Source: Halalkalibacter oceani (GTDB lineage: Bacteria > Bacillota > Bacilli > Bacillales > Bacillaceae_D). Taken from it: a stretch of DNA of 64,000 bases. This document shows, in pieces, positions 38,518 through 48,052 of this stretch. Location of the stretch: positions 62,001-126,000 of the forward strand of contig NZ_JAMBOL010000001.1 in the NCBI RefSeq assembly GCF_023715605.1, read 5' to 3'. The stretch's first letter is position 1; every line of letters starts with the position of its first letter. The translations under genes and the position numbers were made by a program. The notes under the pieces are model-generated. The model did no database searches. It was given only the letters and a program-made list of their open reading frames with translations, and was not told the origin of the DNA.

Positions 38518-41500
38518 TCAGTGTTTTGCAACGGAACATGGAAGGAAACAGTTGTCCCCTTGTTTGCAGTGCTTTGGATGACCAATCCGTGTCCGTACAG
38601 CTGTTTAAGCCGCCGGTCGGTGTTGTACAGACCAACGCCCTTTCCCGGTTTGGCTTGAGTGAACGCTCCCCGGGTTATTTCTGCAGGCATTCCTACCCCG
38701 TCGTCAGAGATCGATATCGTCACTTCCTGTTCGTCTCTGATGATAGCAAGTCGGATCGTTCCCCCTTCAGCCTGCTTTAAAATCCCGTGATTCAAGGCAT
38801 TTTCCACCAATGTCTGGATCGAAAGAGGAGGAACGTCAACCTCAATCTCTTCTTCTCCTTCCCAAATCACGTTTAAGCGATCACCGAATCTTGCCTGTTC
38901 AATAAATAAGTAGGAGCGAACGACCGCAAGCTCCTGCTGTAGCGGAATCGCCTGTTTTGAGTTTTCAAAATCAAAGCCTGACTGCAAATAGTCAATAAAG
39001 GCTTCAAAGACAGCTCTCATTTTTTGCTGATCATATTCCATTAAAGCAAGTATCGTATTCAGTGTATTAAACAAAAAGTGCGGTTGGATTTGTGCCTGCA
39101 GCCATGCCGCTTCCATCCGTAAATGCTCGGAAGTCGTTTGCTTAATGTGAACCAATGTCCGGACGCGCGCTCGCAGCTCTAAAGAATTAACAGGCTTTGT
39201 AATATAGTCGTTTGCGCCGGATTGGAAGCCGGTATAAATGTCTTCCGGACGATTGCGCGCCGTCAGCAATAAAACCGGAAGCTCGGAAATCGTGAAGCGT
39301 TTACGAATTATTTCGGTTAGCTCATAGCCGGACATTTGCGGCATCATCACATCACTGATGACCAAATCCCAATTCGGATCTGTCAATTTTTCCAGCGCTT
39401 CCTCTCCGCTTAAAGCAGTTGTAATGGCATAATGCTCTGTTGAAATTGTTTTGTCCATAATATGCAAATTGACGGGATCATCATCGACAATTAAAATATT
39501 CGCCACAGCCGGCAGATTTTCTTCATTTGCTGGCTCTGAAGCCTGAATCGAGGCTCCGGATTGCTCATGTTCAATAAACAGCTCATTCTGTTCAAGACTT
39601 TCAGGAATTTCATCTGCTATAGGCAGGAAGAAAGTAAAGGAGGAGCCGTTTCCTTTGGATGAGGTGACGGTCAGTTCGCCGCCATGAAGCTCGACAAGCT
39701 CCTTGCATATTGCCAGCCCGAGCCCGATTCCTCCGGCCGAAGCAGCTTTTCCTGGATCGCCTTGTTCATATGGTTCAAACATCCGCTTTTGCACATCTTC
39801 ATCGATTCCCGGCCCGGTATCACTTACGCTAATATAAGCTTTCGTGCCAACAACTGACGCGTGAATGGTAATAGAGCCGTTTTCCGTATACTTCACTGCA
39901 TTATGGGCAAGGTTGAACAGAATTTGAAGTAAACGATTCTCATCAGCCTTCACAGCAGGAAAATCGCCGGTTACTTTCGATATGAAGCGGATCGGCTTTC
40001 CGGCAGCCATAAAGCGCAGCATATCAAGCACTCCTTTTACAACTGCTGATAAATCGACTGGCTTTAGCTGAAGTCTGATCTGATTTTCCTTTAATTGCGT
40101 CATATCGAGAAGGTCGTTAATAAGGAGCTCCATTCTGCGACCGACTGTCAGCAGAAGCTCCAGATCATGCCTGCTTTCGGCTCTGATCGCCGCTCGTTCG
40201 GTTTTTAACACATGTTCGGCGATATTGACAATGCCATGAAGCGGATTGCGCAATTCATGGGATGTATTGGCGAGAAACTCATCTTTTTTCTTGTTGGCCC
40301 GTTTCAGCCGTTCTGATAGCAGCTTTGTCCGTTCGACATTGCGAAAGTAGCGTTTGAACCAAAAGATACAGAAAATTATGATCGCAAACAGGAGGTCGAA
40401 CGGGTAAAACACATACACAGGAGTAATTCTTGGACTTAATACAAGCCAGACGACATTGCTCGTTACTGCTGTTACACCTAACATAATATAAACGCTGTCC
40501 GCCATTCCGTGGAACGTCACACGGATCAGCTGAATCGTAATAATCAGCGAAGGAATCAGCAAGACAAGCAGCAACAGTGATTTGACGCTCAATATCATCG
40601 AAACCGGTGCGAGGATAATAAAAGTGAGATAGACCAGACAGCCCAGACGCATGAGCCGGAAAAGCCGGTTGTTCATATAGTCCGGTATTAAATACTTAAA
40701 ATAAAGCAGTAAGAACAGCATCACCGCTGAATATATGTAATACGTCATTTTCATTTGCCAGTCGTAAGGGACGTTCAAAAATACATAGAGAAGCTTACTG
40801 TCTGATGCCAAAATCATTAACGTGGCATGAAGCGTAAGCAACATAAAAAAGATTAATTCTTTTTGCCTGATCCCTAACAGATAAATGAGTCCGGCATAAA
40901 GAGAATGAATCAGAAAAACGATTGCGACCATAATCTCGCTGATAAGCGAGATCAGCTCTTCCCGTTTAAGAACGTCCATATGACCAAGCGTGATGTGCTG
41001 TTCAACACTGCCGGGACCAGTATCAGGCAAATTAGCGACTTGAATGAACAGGTCGATTTCCTCCGTATCCGCATAGAAATATACATAATACGGAACATTG
41101 CGAGAAATAAAATCCGACTGATCAGCAGCTGGAACCCCGGCCTGTCCGAGTGATTTCCCGTTCAGGTAAACATGGGAGGCTGAACGGATCGACGGAATTC
41201 GTATCCCGTAAGGCTTTTCGGTATCTGCTTCGTTTAATAGAAGCCGTAAATGATAGGTACCGTATTGGAGGGAAGCTTGTTCATTTCCCTTTTCCCATTC
41301 GCCTTGAACAGACTGATAACGCTTTTCGGACGATTCGAGGTCCTCTGTTTGATGAAGCAGCTGGTTCGGGTAAAAAGACCAATCTCCGCTTAATGTAATA
41401 ACGTCATCACTTGGCATGTTCTCGCTGCGCAGATCAAGAACGCCATCATTAGCGTAGCGTTCATCCGGAATAACATGGAAGGTGAGCCAAAATAGCCGGA

Positions 41501-41558
41501 TACAAGCCAATACAATGAAAAAAATCGTAATATAGAGAAATAACTTAGTTTTTTTCAT
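38499..41558 (-). CDS. Hybrid sensor kinase: 7TM-DISM, HisKA/HATPase, receiver, LytS-type kinase
   Basis: A 1019-aa membrane sensor. An N-terminal helix and an extracellular DISM-like jelly roll (about 45-190) precede seven transmembrane helices (about 205-405). A HisKA domain with H434 (SHELRNPLHG) and a HATPase (DTGPGID, GIGLGLA) follow, then a receiver with phospho-acceptor D736 (ISDVMMPQMSG) and K788 region (YITKPVN), then a second, LytS/YesM-type kinase with H827 (QPHFLFNTL) and its own HATPase (DDGVGMP, GVGLYNTD). ATG 41558 has TGAGGA upstream; a TTG six codons earlier is less likely. No response regulator gene is adjacent. Confidence 0.9.
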   Translation of the reverse strand: MKKTKLFLYITIFFIVLACIRLFWLTFHVIPDERYANDGVLDLRSENMPSDDVITLSGDWSFYPNQLLHQTEDLESSEKRYQSVQGEWEKGNEQASLQYGTYHLRLLLNEADTEKPYGIRIPSIRSASHVYLNGKSLGQAGVPAADQSDFISRNVPYYVYFYADTEEIDLFIQVANLPDTGPGSVEQHITLGHMDVLKREELISLISEIMVAIVFLIHSLYAGLIYLLGIRQKELIFFMLLTLHATLMILASDSKLLYVFLNVPYDWQMKMTYYIYSAVMLFLLLYFKYLIPDYMNNRLFRLMRLGCLVYLTFIILAPVSMILSVKSLLLLVLLIPSLIITIQLIRVTFHGMADSVYIMLGVTAVTSNVVWLVLSPRITPVYVFYPFDLLFAIIIFCIFWFKRYFRNVERTKLLSERLKRANKKKDEFLANTSHELRNPLHGIVNIAEHVLKTERAAIRAESRHDLELLLTVGRRMELLINDLLDMTQLKENQIRLQLKPVDLSAVVKGVLDMLRFMAAGKPIRFISKVTGDFPAVKADENRLLQILFNLAHNAVKYTENGSITIHASVVGTKAYISVSDTGPGIDEDVQKRMFEPYEQGDPGKAASAGGIGLGLAICKELVELHGGELTVTSSKGNGSSFTFFLPIADEIPESLEQNELFIEHEQSGASIQASEPANEENLPAVANILIVDDDPVNLHIMDKTISTEHYAITTALSGEEALEKLTDPNWDLVISDVMMPQMSGYELTEIIRKRFTISELPVLLLTARNRPEDIYTGFQSGANDYITKPVNSLELRARVRTLVHIKQTTSEHLRMEAAWLQAQIQPHFLFNTLNTILALMEYDQQKMRAVFEAFIDYLQSGFDFENSKQAIPLQQELAVVRSYLFIEQARFGDRLNVIWEGEEEIEVDVPPLSIQTLVENALNHGILKQAEGGTIRLAIIRDEQEVTISISDDGVGMPAEITRGAFTQAKPGKGVGLYNTDRRLKQLYGHGLVIQSTANKGTTVSFHVPLQNTEGLGKR

Positions 41559-41671
41559 GAAATCCTCATTTCGCAATCAGCTAGATTGCTAGTTAAACGA
41601 TAACGTTTTTTTACTCGTATTATGATACAACTGTTGCCGGAAAAGCAAGAAAACTTAGAAAAAAGCAAGAG

Positions 41672-41709
41672 ACTTAGCCGGAAGGGGTAATTTTCCCTTT
41701 TGGCTAAGC
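41672..41709 (-). terminator. Terminator of selO
   Basis: Stem CTTAGCCGGAAGGG/CCCTTTTGGCTAAG (one or two G-T pairs) just downstream of the selO stop codon. Confidence 0.75.
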
Positions 41710-41725
41710 CTGCTGCCTTGCACAT

Positions 41726-43204
41726 TCATGTGCCGCAATACGTCTGATAAGGCTGGGAGGGCGGGGGAGGTAAGACGGCATACGCGGTTTGCTCGGGCGA
41801 GTAGGCGTATGGATCGGCCAGAGCAGCGAGGAGGCGGTGCAGCACGTCATAGTCTCCATGATCAACTGCGGCGGCTAATGCTTCTTCCACGAGGTGATTG
41901 CGTGGAATAATCGCTGGATTATGGCGCTTCATAAGCTGCTTGCTCTCCGCTTCCGGGCAAGTCTGGCGGCCGAGTCTCGATTGCCAGCGTTCTTCCCATT
42001 GTTTGAACGCTGAGCCGGCAAAAAGAGCGGTATCTGCTGGATATTCTCCAAGCGTCAGGGCGCGGAACGTATTGGTGTAGTCCGCTTTTTCCTGCTGCAT
42101 CATACCGAGCAGGTCTTCCACTAACGAGATATCCTGTTTTTCTTCGTTGGTGATTCCGAGTTTGGCCCGCATTCCGTTTAGCCATTCTTGGCGGAATTGT
42201 GAGGCGAAATTGGAAATGACGTCCTGAGCCTGATCGACGGCTGCTTGCTCATCGTCATCAAGCAGCGGCAAGAGCGCTTCCGCAAAACGGGCAAGATTCC
42301 ATTCGCCAATCCGCGGCTGGTTGCCGTAAGCATAACGGCCTTGGACATCAATCGAGCTAAATACGGTTTTCGGATCGAAGGTGTCCATAAAGGCGCATGG
42401 TCCATAATCGATCGTTTCCCCGCTGATCGTCATGTTGTCCGTGTTCATAACGCCATGAATAAAGCCGGCGAGCTGCCATTTGGCGATTAGCTGGGCTTGG
42501 CGTGCGGCAACCTGCTGCAGCAAAGACAAATAACGGTTCTGAACGGCCGGGAGATCAGAAAAATGGCGGTCCCAGGCATAGTCAGCCAGTGCTTGCAGAT
42601 CCTTTTTCGAACCCCATCTGGCCGCATATTGAAAGGTGCCGACACGCAAATGACTGGCGGCGACACGGGTAAGAACAGCGCCCGGCAGTTCGGTTTCCCG
42701 ATACACGACTTCCCCCGTTGCGACGACTGCGAGACTGCGGGTCGTAGGAATGCCAAGCGCGTGCATCGCTTCACTGATCACATACTCGCGCAGCATCGGC
42801 CCGAGAGCGGCGCGTCCGTCACCGCCGCGTGAAAACGGTGTACGCCCGGAGCCTTTGAGCTGAATATCTACTCGCTCACCTGCCGGCGTCAGCTGTTCTC
42901 CAATTAGCAGAGCCCGTCCATCCCCGAGCATTGTAAAATGTCCAAATTGATGGCCGGCATAAGCCTGGGCGAGCGGATAAGCAGTCTCGGGCATTTTGTT
43001 GCCTGCAAAGATTTCGATTCCTTCTTTGCTTTGCAGCTCCTTGCTTTGAAACCCCAGAGCCGAAGCCAAGGAATCGTTGAAGATCACAAGCTCCGGTGAG
43101 GATACAGGAGAGGGAGTCAGCTGAGTAAAAAAGCTCTCCGGCAGGCGCGCATAGCTATTGTCGAGATTCCATCCTTGATGCGGAAATTCGTTGTTTGTCT
43201 TCAT
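41726..43204 (-). CDS. selO: Protein adenylyltransferase SelO (YdiU family)
   Basis: A 492-aa pseudokinase-fold enzyme that transfers AMP from ATP to protein hydroxyls. Diagnostic segments: [18 protein letters not shown] near residue 84, [25 protein letters not shown] (catalytic loop) and DYGPCAFMD (metal site). The C-terminus YQTYCGT has the conserved cysteine involved in redox control. Three alternative starts lie within nine bases; ATG 43204 is best spaced from AAAAGGTGATG. It appears monocistronic. Confidence 0.93.
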   Translation of the reverse strand: MKTNNEFPHQGWNLDNSYARLPESFFTQLTPSPVSSPELVIFNDSLASALGFQSKELQSKEGIEIFAGNKMPETAYPLAQAYAGHQFGHFTMLGDGRALLIGEQLTPAGERVDIQLKGSGRTPFSRGGDGRAALGPMLREYVISEAMHALGIPTTRSLAVVATGEVVYRETELPGAVLTRVAASHLRVGTFQYAARWGSKKDLQALADYAWDRHFSDLPAVQNRYLSLLQQVAARQAQLIAKWQLAGFIHGVMNTDNMTISGETIDYGPCAFMDTFDPKTVFSSIDVQGRYAYGNQPRIGEWNLARFAEALLPLLDDDEQAAVDQAQDVISNFASQFRQEWLNGMRAKLGITNEEKQDISLVEDLLGMMQQEKADYTNTFRALTLGEYPADTALFAGSAFKQWEERWQSRLGRQTCPEAESKQLMKRHNPAIIPRNHLVEEALAAAVDHGDYDVLHRLLAALADPYAYSPEQTAYAVLPPPPSQPYQTYCGT

Positions 43205-43322
43205 GATCATCACCTTTTCGGCTTCATTTTCAAAAGAAACTTTAGCATATTATATCATGGCAGCAAAGCAGATTAGAAAGATCAGGGACAGTGTCAAAAA
43301 AAAAACGGCTGTTTCATAAGGC

Positions 43323-43353
43323 GCTGAAAAAGGGCGATTTTCTCTTTTTCAGC
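43323..43353. terminator. Hairpin between YdhK-like and selO genes
   Basis: Perfect stem GCTGAAAAAG/CTTTTTCAGC with an 11-base loop. It is similar to the left hairpin of repeat copy E (34879-34914), suggesting a remnant of the same repeat. It probably ends the YdhK-like transcript. Confidence 0.55.
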
Positions 43354-43418
43354 AGCTTCCGTTCCATCCAGTCCACTTTTAAATGAAGAGAAAATGGATT
43401 GCCGCTGTCACGTGATCT

Positions 43419-44021
43419 CTATTCAGCAGCAAGTTCACTTTCTATCACCCATTTATGATGTTCCACTTCTTCTCCACTTGTCGTTGACGTGTAGGTGACC
43501 GTGTAAACAGTCGTCTCCTCGGCGGCCTCAATCGTTGCTGTTGCCCCTTCCATTCCTTCCATATGATCGGCCAGCAAAACTACTTCTGTTCCCGGCGCCA
43601 TCACCTGATCATCAGCCGCGTCTTCGATTTCCTCATGAACGACCCATTTATGATGTTCAACAGGCTCGCCCCCGGTTGTCGGAGTGTAGGTGACGACGTA
43701 AGCAACCGTGTCGTAAGCGCCGGTGATTGTTGCTTCTGCCCCTTGCATTCCCGCCATATGATCGGTTTGAAGAATAGCGTGACTGCCCACTTCATAAGCT
43801 GGATTTTCGGCGGGCTGTAAATTGTCAGGAACTTCCCCTGAGCTTGAATGATTCATTTCAGCGTGGGAATCATGAGATGCCGGCTCCTCGGTGTTATCGC
43901 TCCTTTCAATATGATCTTCATTGTCTCCCGGCACTGTTTCATTCGGATTGTCGCCGCACGCTGTCAGCGTTAAGACAGTGAAAACAGCTACTATTGCGAT
44001 TCTAACTTGTTTTTCTCTCAT
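43419..44021 (-). CDS. YdhK-like lipoprotein with two DUF1541 domains
   Basis: A 200-aa lipoprotein. The lipobox LTAC (C22) is followed by an acidic, His-rich linker (residues 23-70) and two tandem DUF1541 repeats. Each repeat shows a DHM-GM-GA segment (ILQTDHMAGMQGAEAT, VLLADHMEGMEGATAT) and a VEHHKWV end. The Met/His pattern suggests metal (copper-like) binding outside the membrane, which remains inference. It is monocistronic, with an AGAGGG site. Confidence 0.85.
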   Translation of the reverse strand: MREKQVRIAIVAVFTVLTLTACGDNPNETVPGDNEDHIERSDNTEEPASHDSHAEMNHSSSGEVPDNLQPAENPAYEVGSHAILQTDHMAGMQGAEATITGAYDTVAYVVTYTPTTGGEPVEHHKWVVHEEIEDAADDQVMAPGTEVVLLADHMEGMEGATATIEAAEETTVYTVTYTSTTSGEEVEHHKWVIESELAAE

Positions 44022-44312
44022 TTATTATCCCTCTTTCTTTTCTATGTTATAAGTAGTTTACCCGGTAAATAGGCTGGATAGGCAGAAATTGGGCAGGAAG
44101 TATGACATTTTCATTAAAAACAGAAGGAAGAACAGGGGATGACATGTCCAGTCGCAAGTGGGTGGAAAAATCGACAAGTCGTACTCGGCACGGCGATACA
44201 TGGGTTTGGCGCAGCTAAGCTGTCAATCCGTTTGCATCCGGAGTAATTATTCGTATTTTCAGAATTTTATTGACCGCGGGGATTGGGAATGATAAACTAT
44301 TCTCAAGTGTTT

Positions 44313-44340
44313 TTGACTTTTTTGCATTCCTTGATATTGT
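44313..44340 (+). promoter_or_regulatory. Promoter of the LacI-family gene
   Basis: TTGACT and TATTGT are separated by 16 bases; the -10 overlaps the palindromic operator that begins at 44337, as expected for autorepression. The rest of the 376-base gap upstream has no gene. Confidence 0.55.
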
Positions 44341-44352
44341 AAACGTGTACAA
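44337..44352. promoter_or_regulatory. LacI-type operator 1 (autoregulatory)
   Basis: TTGTAAACGTGTACAA is a LacI/CcpA-like palindrome with the central CG. It matches the second site at 45490-45505 at 14 of 16 positions and covers the -10 of the regulator promoter. Confidence 0.7.
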
Positions 44353-44397
44353 TGGAAAAAATAAACATGTAAACATCAGTTGAGGCAGGCGATTTAA

Positions 44398-45435
44398 GTG
44401 CAGGTGACGATTAAAGATATAGCGGTGAAGGCAGGCGTTTCGACAGCGACAGTATCAAGAGTGGTAAACAACAATCCTTTTGTGAAGGAAAGTACGAAGA
44501 AGAAAGTATTACAGGCAATTGAAGAGCTGGATTATCAACCAGATTTGATTGCACGAAGCATGGTGATGAAAAGAACGTTCACCGTTGGCTTAATTGTCGG
44601 CAATCTCGGCAATCCGTTTTTTGCGGAGACGGCGGAAGTCATTATTAAAATTGTCGAACGCTACAATTGCCATGTGAATGTATATGTAACCGATGAGAAA
44701 AAAGAAAAAGTGACGGAGTATATCGACCTTCTCGTCAATCGCAGAGTAGATGGGGTCATTATTGGTGCTGCTTTTAAAGACACGTCGTTTGAGAATCTGG
44801 AAAAAAACAACATTCCTTATATCCTTTATAACCGCAAAACGGATCAGGATGATACTGATTACGTGATCCATGACAGCTTTAAAGCGGCGTATACAGCGGT
44901 AAAGCATCTGATCCAATTAGGGCATAAGCGAATCGGCATCATTCATGGGCCCAATAAGTTTAATACGGTGCAGGATCGGATCTCCGGTTATTATGCAGCG
45001 TTAAATGAATACGGTTTGAAGGCTTACGACCATTTTATCCGCTCGGTTGATTTTACGAATACGAAAACCGAAGTGCCAAAGGTATTGGATGAAATGCGCA
45101 GCAAAAAAGTGAAGCCGACAGCTATTTTCACAACGGCTGATCATATTGCGCTCGATGCCCTTAATTATTTAACAAAGCAACATGTCGCCGTCCCGGATGA
45201 CATCGCGCTGATCGGCGTCGACAATATCAGCTTGTCGGGGCACAGCTTAATCGAATTAACGACCGTCGGCATACGGGCAGAAGAGATGGCTCAATTAGCG
45301 GCGGAAAAGCTAATGCAAAAAATCGAAGATAAAAACAGAGCTTCTTCGGCGTCTAATTCGCTGCCGTTTCGTATTACATTAGAGCCGGAGTTAGTGATCA
45401 GAAATTCATGCGGCTCCAAAAAAGCAAGAACTTAA
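44398..45435 (+). CDS. LacI/GalR-family transcriptional regulator
   Basis: A 345-aa repressor: N-terminal helix-turn-helix (TIKDIAVKAGVSTATVSRVVN), the hinge around residues 45-60 (PDLIARSMVMKRT) and a periplasmic-binding-type sensor domain. The GTG 44398 start follows GAGGCAGG; a second GTG two codons on is possible. Paired operators at its own promoter and before the next gene indicate control of itself and of the MFS transporter. The effector, probably a sugar or derivative, is unknown. Confidence 0.9.
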   Translation: MQVTIKDIAVKAGVSTATVSRVVNNNPFVKESTKKKVLQAIEELDYQPDLIARSMVMKRTFTVGLIVGNLGNPFFAETAEVIIKIVERYNCHVNVYVTDEKKEKVTEYIDLLVNRRVDGVIIGAAFKDTSFENLEKNNIPYILYNRKTDQDDTDYVIHDSFKAAYTAVKHLIQLGHKRIGIIHGPNKFNTVQDRISGYYAALNEYGLKAYDHFIRSVDFTNTKTEVPKVLDEMRSKKVKPTAIFTTADHIALDALNYLTKQHVAVPDDIALIGVDNISLSGHSLIELTTVGIRAEEMAQLAAEKLMQKIEDKNRASSASNSLPFRITLEPELVIRNSCGSKKART

Positions 45436-45489
45436 TCAAAAAAAACTGAGAGGAAGGAGGGGATAGCTCGAAGAAAGGCATGTCGTATT

Positions 45490-45505
45490 TTGTAACCGTT
45501 TACAA
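45490..45505. promoter_or_regulatory. LacI-type operator 2 (before MFS gene)
   Basis: TTGTAACCGTTTACAA, 41 bases before the MFS start, closely matches operator 1 and the general LacI-family TGTAAnCGnTTACA form. Confidence 0.72.
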
Positions 45506-45545
45506 TTAAAGAATAATGATGTTATGGAAAAGGAGGGGAGATGTC

Positions 45546-47048
45546 ATGTCAAAAGAAAAGATGTCCCCGGAGCAAAAAAAAGGGTTACATACCGTCATAT
45601 TAGGATATTTTATGGTGCAGTTTGCCCTCGTCCCAGTGGCGGCGATGCTGCCAAGCGTCAGCCGGGATCTTGGGCTGACGATGACCGAAAGCGGCTGGAT
45701 TATGGCCATCTATTTATTATCTTTAACCGGGCTGCTGTTGATTTCGGGGAGAATTGGTGACCAGTTTGGCGACAAAAAAGTATTTACAACCGGAACGGTT
45801 ATTTTTTTAGTGGCGTCCATTGCTTGTGGGTTTGCAGCTTCTTACATGCAGCTGTTTTTATTTCGCGCTCTGCAAGGGATCGGTACTGCGCTCATGTCAG
45901 GCAACGCGCTTTCGATCATTTCAAAGCTGTTTCCGGAGGGCGGGTTGAGGGCGCGCGCTTTTGGCAAGGTGACGTCCGCTGCGGCATTCGGTTCGCTGAT
46001 CGGCATTTGCATTAGTACAATCTTTCTTCAGTTTTTTAGTTGGCGCCTTATTTTCTGGATTACGATTCCGATGGCGATTCTCGTTCTATGTCTCGTGTAT
46101 ACCATTAAGGAAAAGAAAGTAGAGGCCACATCGGCGAAAATTGATTTGCGCGGAGCTTTGCTGATTTATGTCATTATCGTTTCGACCGTTTTTTATGTAA
46201 GCGCGATTCCTGATTTCGGCAGCTGCAGTCCGACTGCGGGAGGAATGCAGGCCCTTACCTGTCAGCCTCTGTTCCCGTTTGTCGTGCCTTTATTCCTAAT
46301 CGGGTTGACGCTTTTGCTGATCAAAGTGGAAAGGCAGGCGGAACAGCCGATCCTTATTCTGCATGAATTTAAAAATCAGTTATTCGTTTCGTCGCTAGGC
46401 GCGAATTTTATTCTTCACCTGGCGATGATCAATGTTACTTTCTTTGTCCCGTTCTTAGTCGAGGACGGCTTGGGGATGGCGCCGGTTTATGCCGGGATTG
46501 TGCTCATTTCGGTGGAATTCATGAATGCAATCTTTCCACGGATCGGAGGAGCAATTTATGATCGTACAGGCTCAAACGCCATTCGGCCCATCGGGATGGG
46601 TATCATTCTTTCAGGCTTTATCATTTATTGGTTTGTCCTCGGTTCGACCTCGCTTATTCCGTATATTCTGGTCGGTGCCTGGATTGGCGCGGGAATGGGG
46701 ATATTCTGGTCGGTTAATAACAATGTCATCATGAATTCAATCAAGGGAAATTACCAAGGCTTTGCCTCAGGAATGCTGGAAACGACCAGGCAAATGGGTC
46801 ATACGTTTGCTTCGGCCATTTCAGCCGTTGCGATGACGTTGGGCGTCATGAGCAGCGACGTTTCTTTACAAATTCACGGCCACGGAAGCGGGGGAGGGGG
46901 CAACCTTGATGCAAGCACGATTTTCGATGGCAGCAAAAATATTATTATGGTCAGCATCCTGCTGGCGTTAATCGGTTTCCGACTCGCATTTTATCAGGAG
47001 CGCAAGGCAAGCGTTCTTACTGAAGAAGCGCCGGCTCAGCAGCAGTAA
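45546..47048 (+). CDS. MFS transporter, DHA2 (14-span) family
   Basis: A 500-aa permease with about 14 hydrophobic segments. It has the MFS motif A (GRIGDQFGDKKV near residue 63) and motif C-like GIGTALMSGNAL. The DHA2 family mostly exports drugs by proton antiport, but LacI control makes a sugar or metabolite transporter equally plausible. ATG 45546 follows GGAGGGGAG; the ten preceding codons were discarded. SDR gene follows after 132 bases. Confidence 0.85.
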   Translation: MSKEKMSPEQKKGLHTVILGYFMVQFALVPVAAMLPSVSRDLGLTMTESGWIMAIYLLSLTGLLLISGRIGDQFGDKKVFTTGTVIFLVASIACGFAASYMQLFLFRALQGIGTALMSGNALSIISKLFPEGGLRARAFGKVTSAAAFGSLIGICISTIFLQFFSWRLIFWITIPMAILVLCLVYTIKEKKVEATSAKIDLRGALLIYVIIVSTVFYVSAIPDFGSCSPTAGGMQALTCQPLFPFVVPLFLIGLTLLLIKVERQAEQPILILHEFKNQLFVSSLGANFILHLAMINVTFFVPFLVEDGLGMAPVYAGIVLISVEFMNAIFPRIGGAIYDRTGSNAIRPIGMGIILSGFIIYWFVLGSTSLIPYILVGAWIGAGMGIFWSVNNNVIMNSIKGNYQGFASGMLETTRQMGHTFASAISAVAMTLGVMSSDVSLQIHGHGSGGGGNLDASTIFDGSKNIIMVSILLALIGFRLAFYQERKASVLTEEAPAQQQ

Positions 47049-47180
47049 GCGGCTGCTGAGCCGCTTAGGCTGAGCGTGTAAAGACTGGAATAAAACGAAA
47101 AGTTTTCAGAATATTCAATTGACTATTTTTACTATTGGTGGTAAAGTTCTTTTGATTTTACGAGAAAGCGAGGAGATAGA

Positions 47181-47942
47181 ATGAGAGTAGCAGAACAGGT
47201 GGCTGTCGTGACAGGAGCAACTTCTGGCCTTGGGGAAGCGATAGCGAAAAGAATGGCCGAAGAAGGAGCGAAGGTGGCTGTCGTAGGAAGGAATCAGAAG
47301 CGTGGCGAAGGAGTAGTGGCCCACATCCGACAGAAAGGTGGCGTGGCCGAGTTCTTTCAGGCAGATGTCACGGTTGAAGCAGAAGTGGAAGCGATGATTG
47401 AGGCGGTCAGCCGGCAGTTCGGCAAGCTCGATATCGTCGTCAATAACGCCGGTGTCGTGATCCCAGGCAGCGTGGCAACGGTGAAAAAGGAAGAGTGGGA
47501 TGAGGTTTTTGCCGTCAATGTTACCTCTACTTATTTGGTCAGCCATTACAGCCTGCCACATCTGATCAAGCAAAAGTCCGGCTCTATCATTAATATTTCG
47601 TCAGAAGCAGGGTTGAAAGGATTGGCCAACCGGGCAGCTTATTGTGCAGCGAAGGCGGCCGTCGTAGGGATGACAAAAGCGATGACCGTTGACCATGCGG
47701 CAGATGGCGTGCGGGTAAATTGCATTTGTCCCGGGACGATTGAAACGCCAATGATAAAAGAAATGCTCGCTAAGCACCCGCAGCCGGAGGAGCTGATGGA
47801 GCAGTTTTTTAGCCGCCGCGTTACGCCGCAGTTAGGAACAGCTGAAGAAATTGCTGAAGCATGTGTTTATTTTGCTCTGCCGGACAACAAGTATGTCACC
47901 GGAGCGGTCTTATCGATCGATGGGGGAGCCCTGGCAAAATAA
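47181..47942 (+). CDS. Short-chain dehydrogenase/reductase
   Basis: A 253-aa classical SDR: cofactor motif TGATSGLG (residues 11-18), NNAG near 88, the catalytic serine in NISSEAG, and YCAAK as the YxxxK site. The GR pair after beta-2 (VVGRNQKR) suggests NADP preference, though this is weak evidence. The C-terminus (GAVLSIDGG) is normal. Substrate unknown; the LacI-controlled neighbour hints at sugar or polyol metabolism. Confidence 0.88.
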   Translation: MRVAEQVAVVTGATSGLGEAIAKRMAEEGAKVAVVGRNQKRGEGVVAHIRQKGGVAEFFQADVTVEAEVEAMIEAVSRQFGKLDIVVNNAGVVIPGSVATVKKEEWDEVFAVNVTSTYLVSHYSLPHLIKQKSGSIINISSEAGLKGLANRAAYCAAKAAVVGMTKAMTVDHAADGVRVNCICPGTIETPMIKEMLAKHPQPEELMEQFFSRRVTPQLGTAEEIAEACVYFALPDNKYVTGAVLSIDGGALAK

Positions 47943-48052
47943 AAAGAAGCTAAATTATGAAAAATCTTGGGAACTATATACAAAATATTAGAAATTGTAA
48001 TATATTTATACGGAGAAGTAAAAAATTTTGGATATTTTCTAGGAGGGATATT

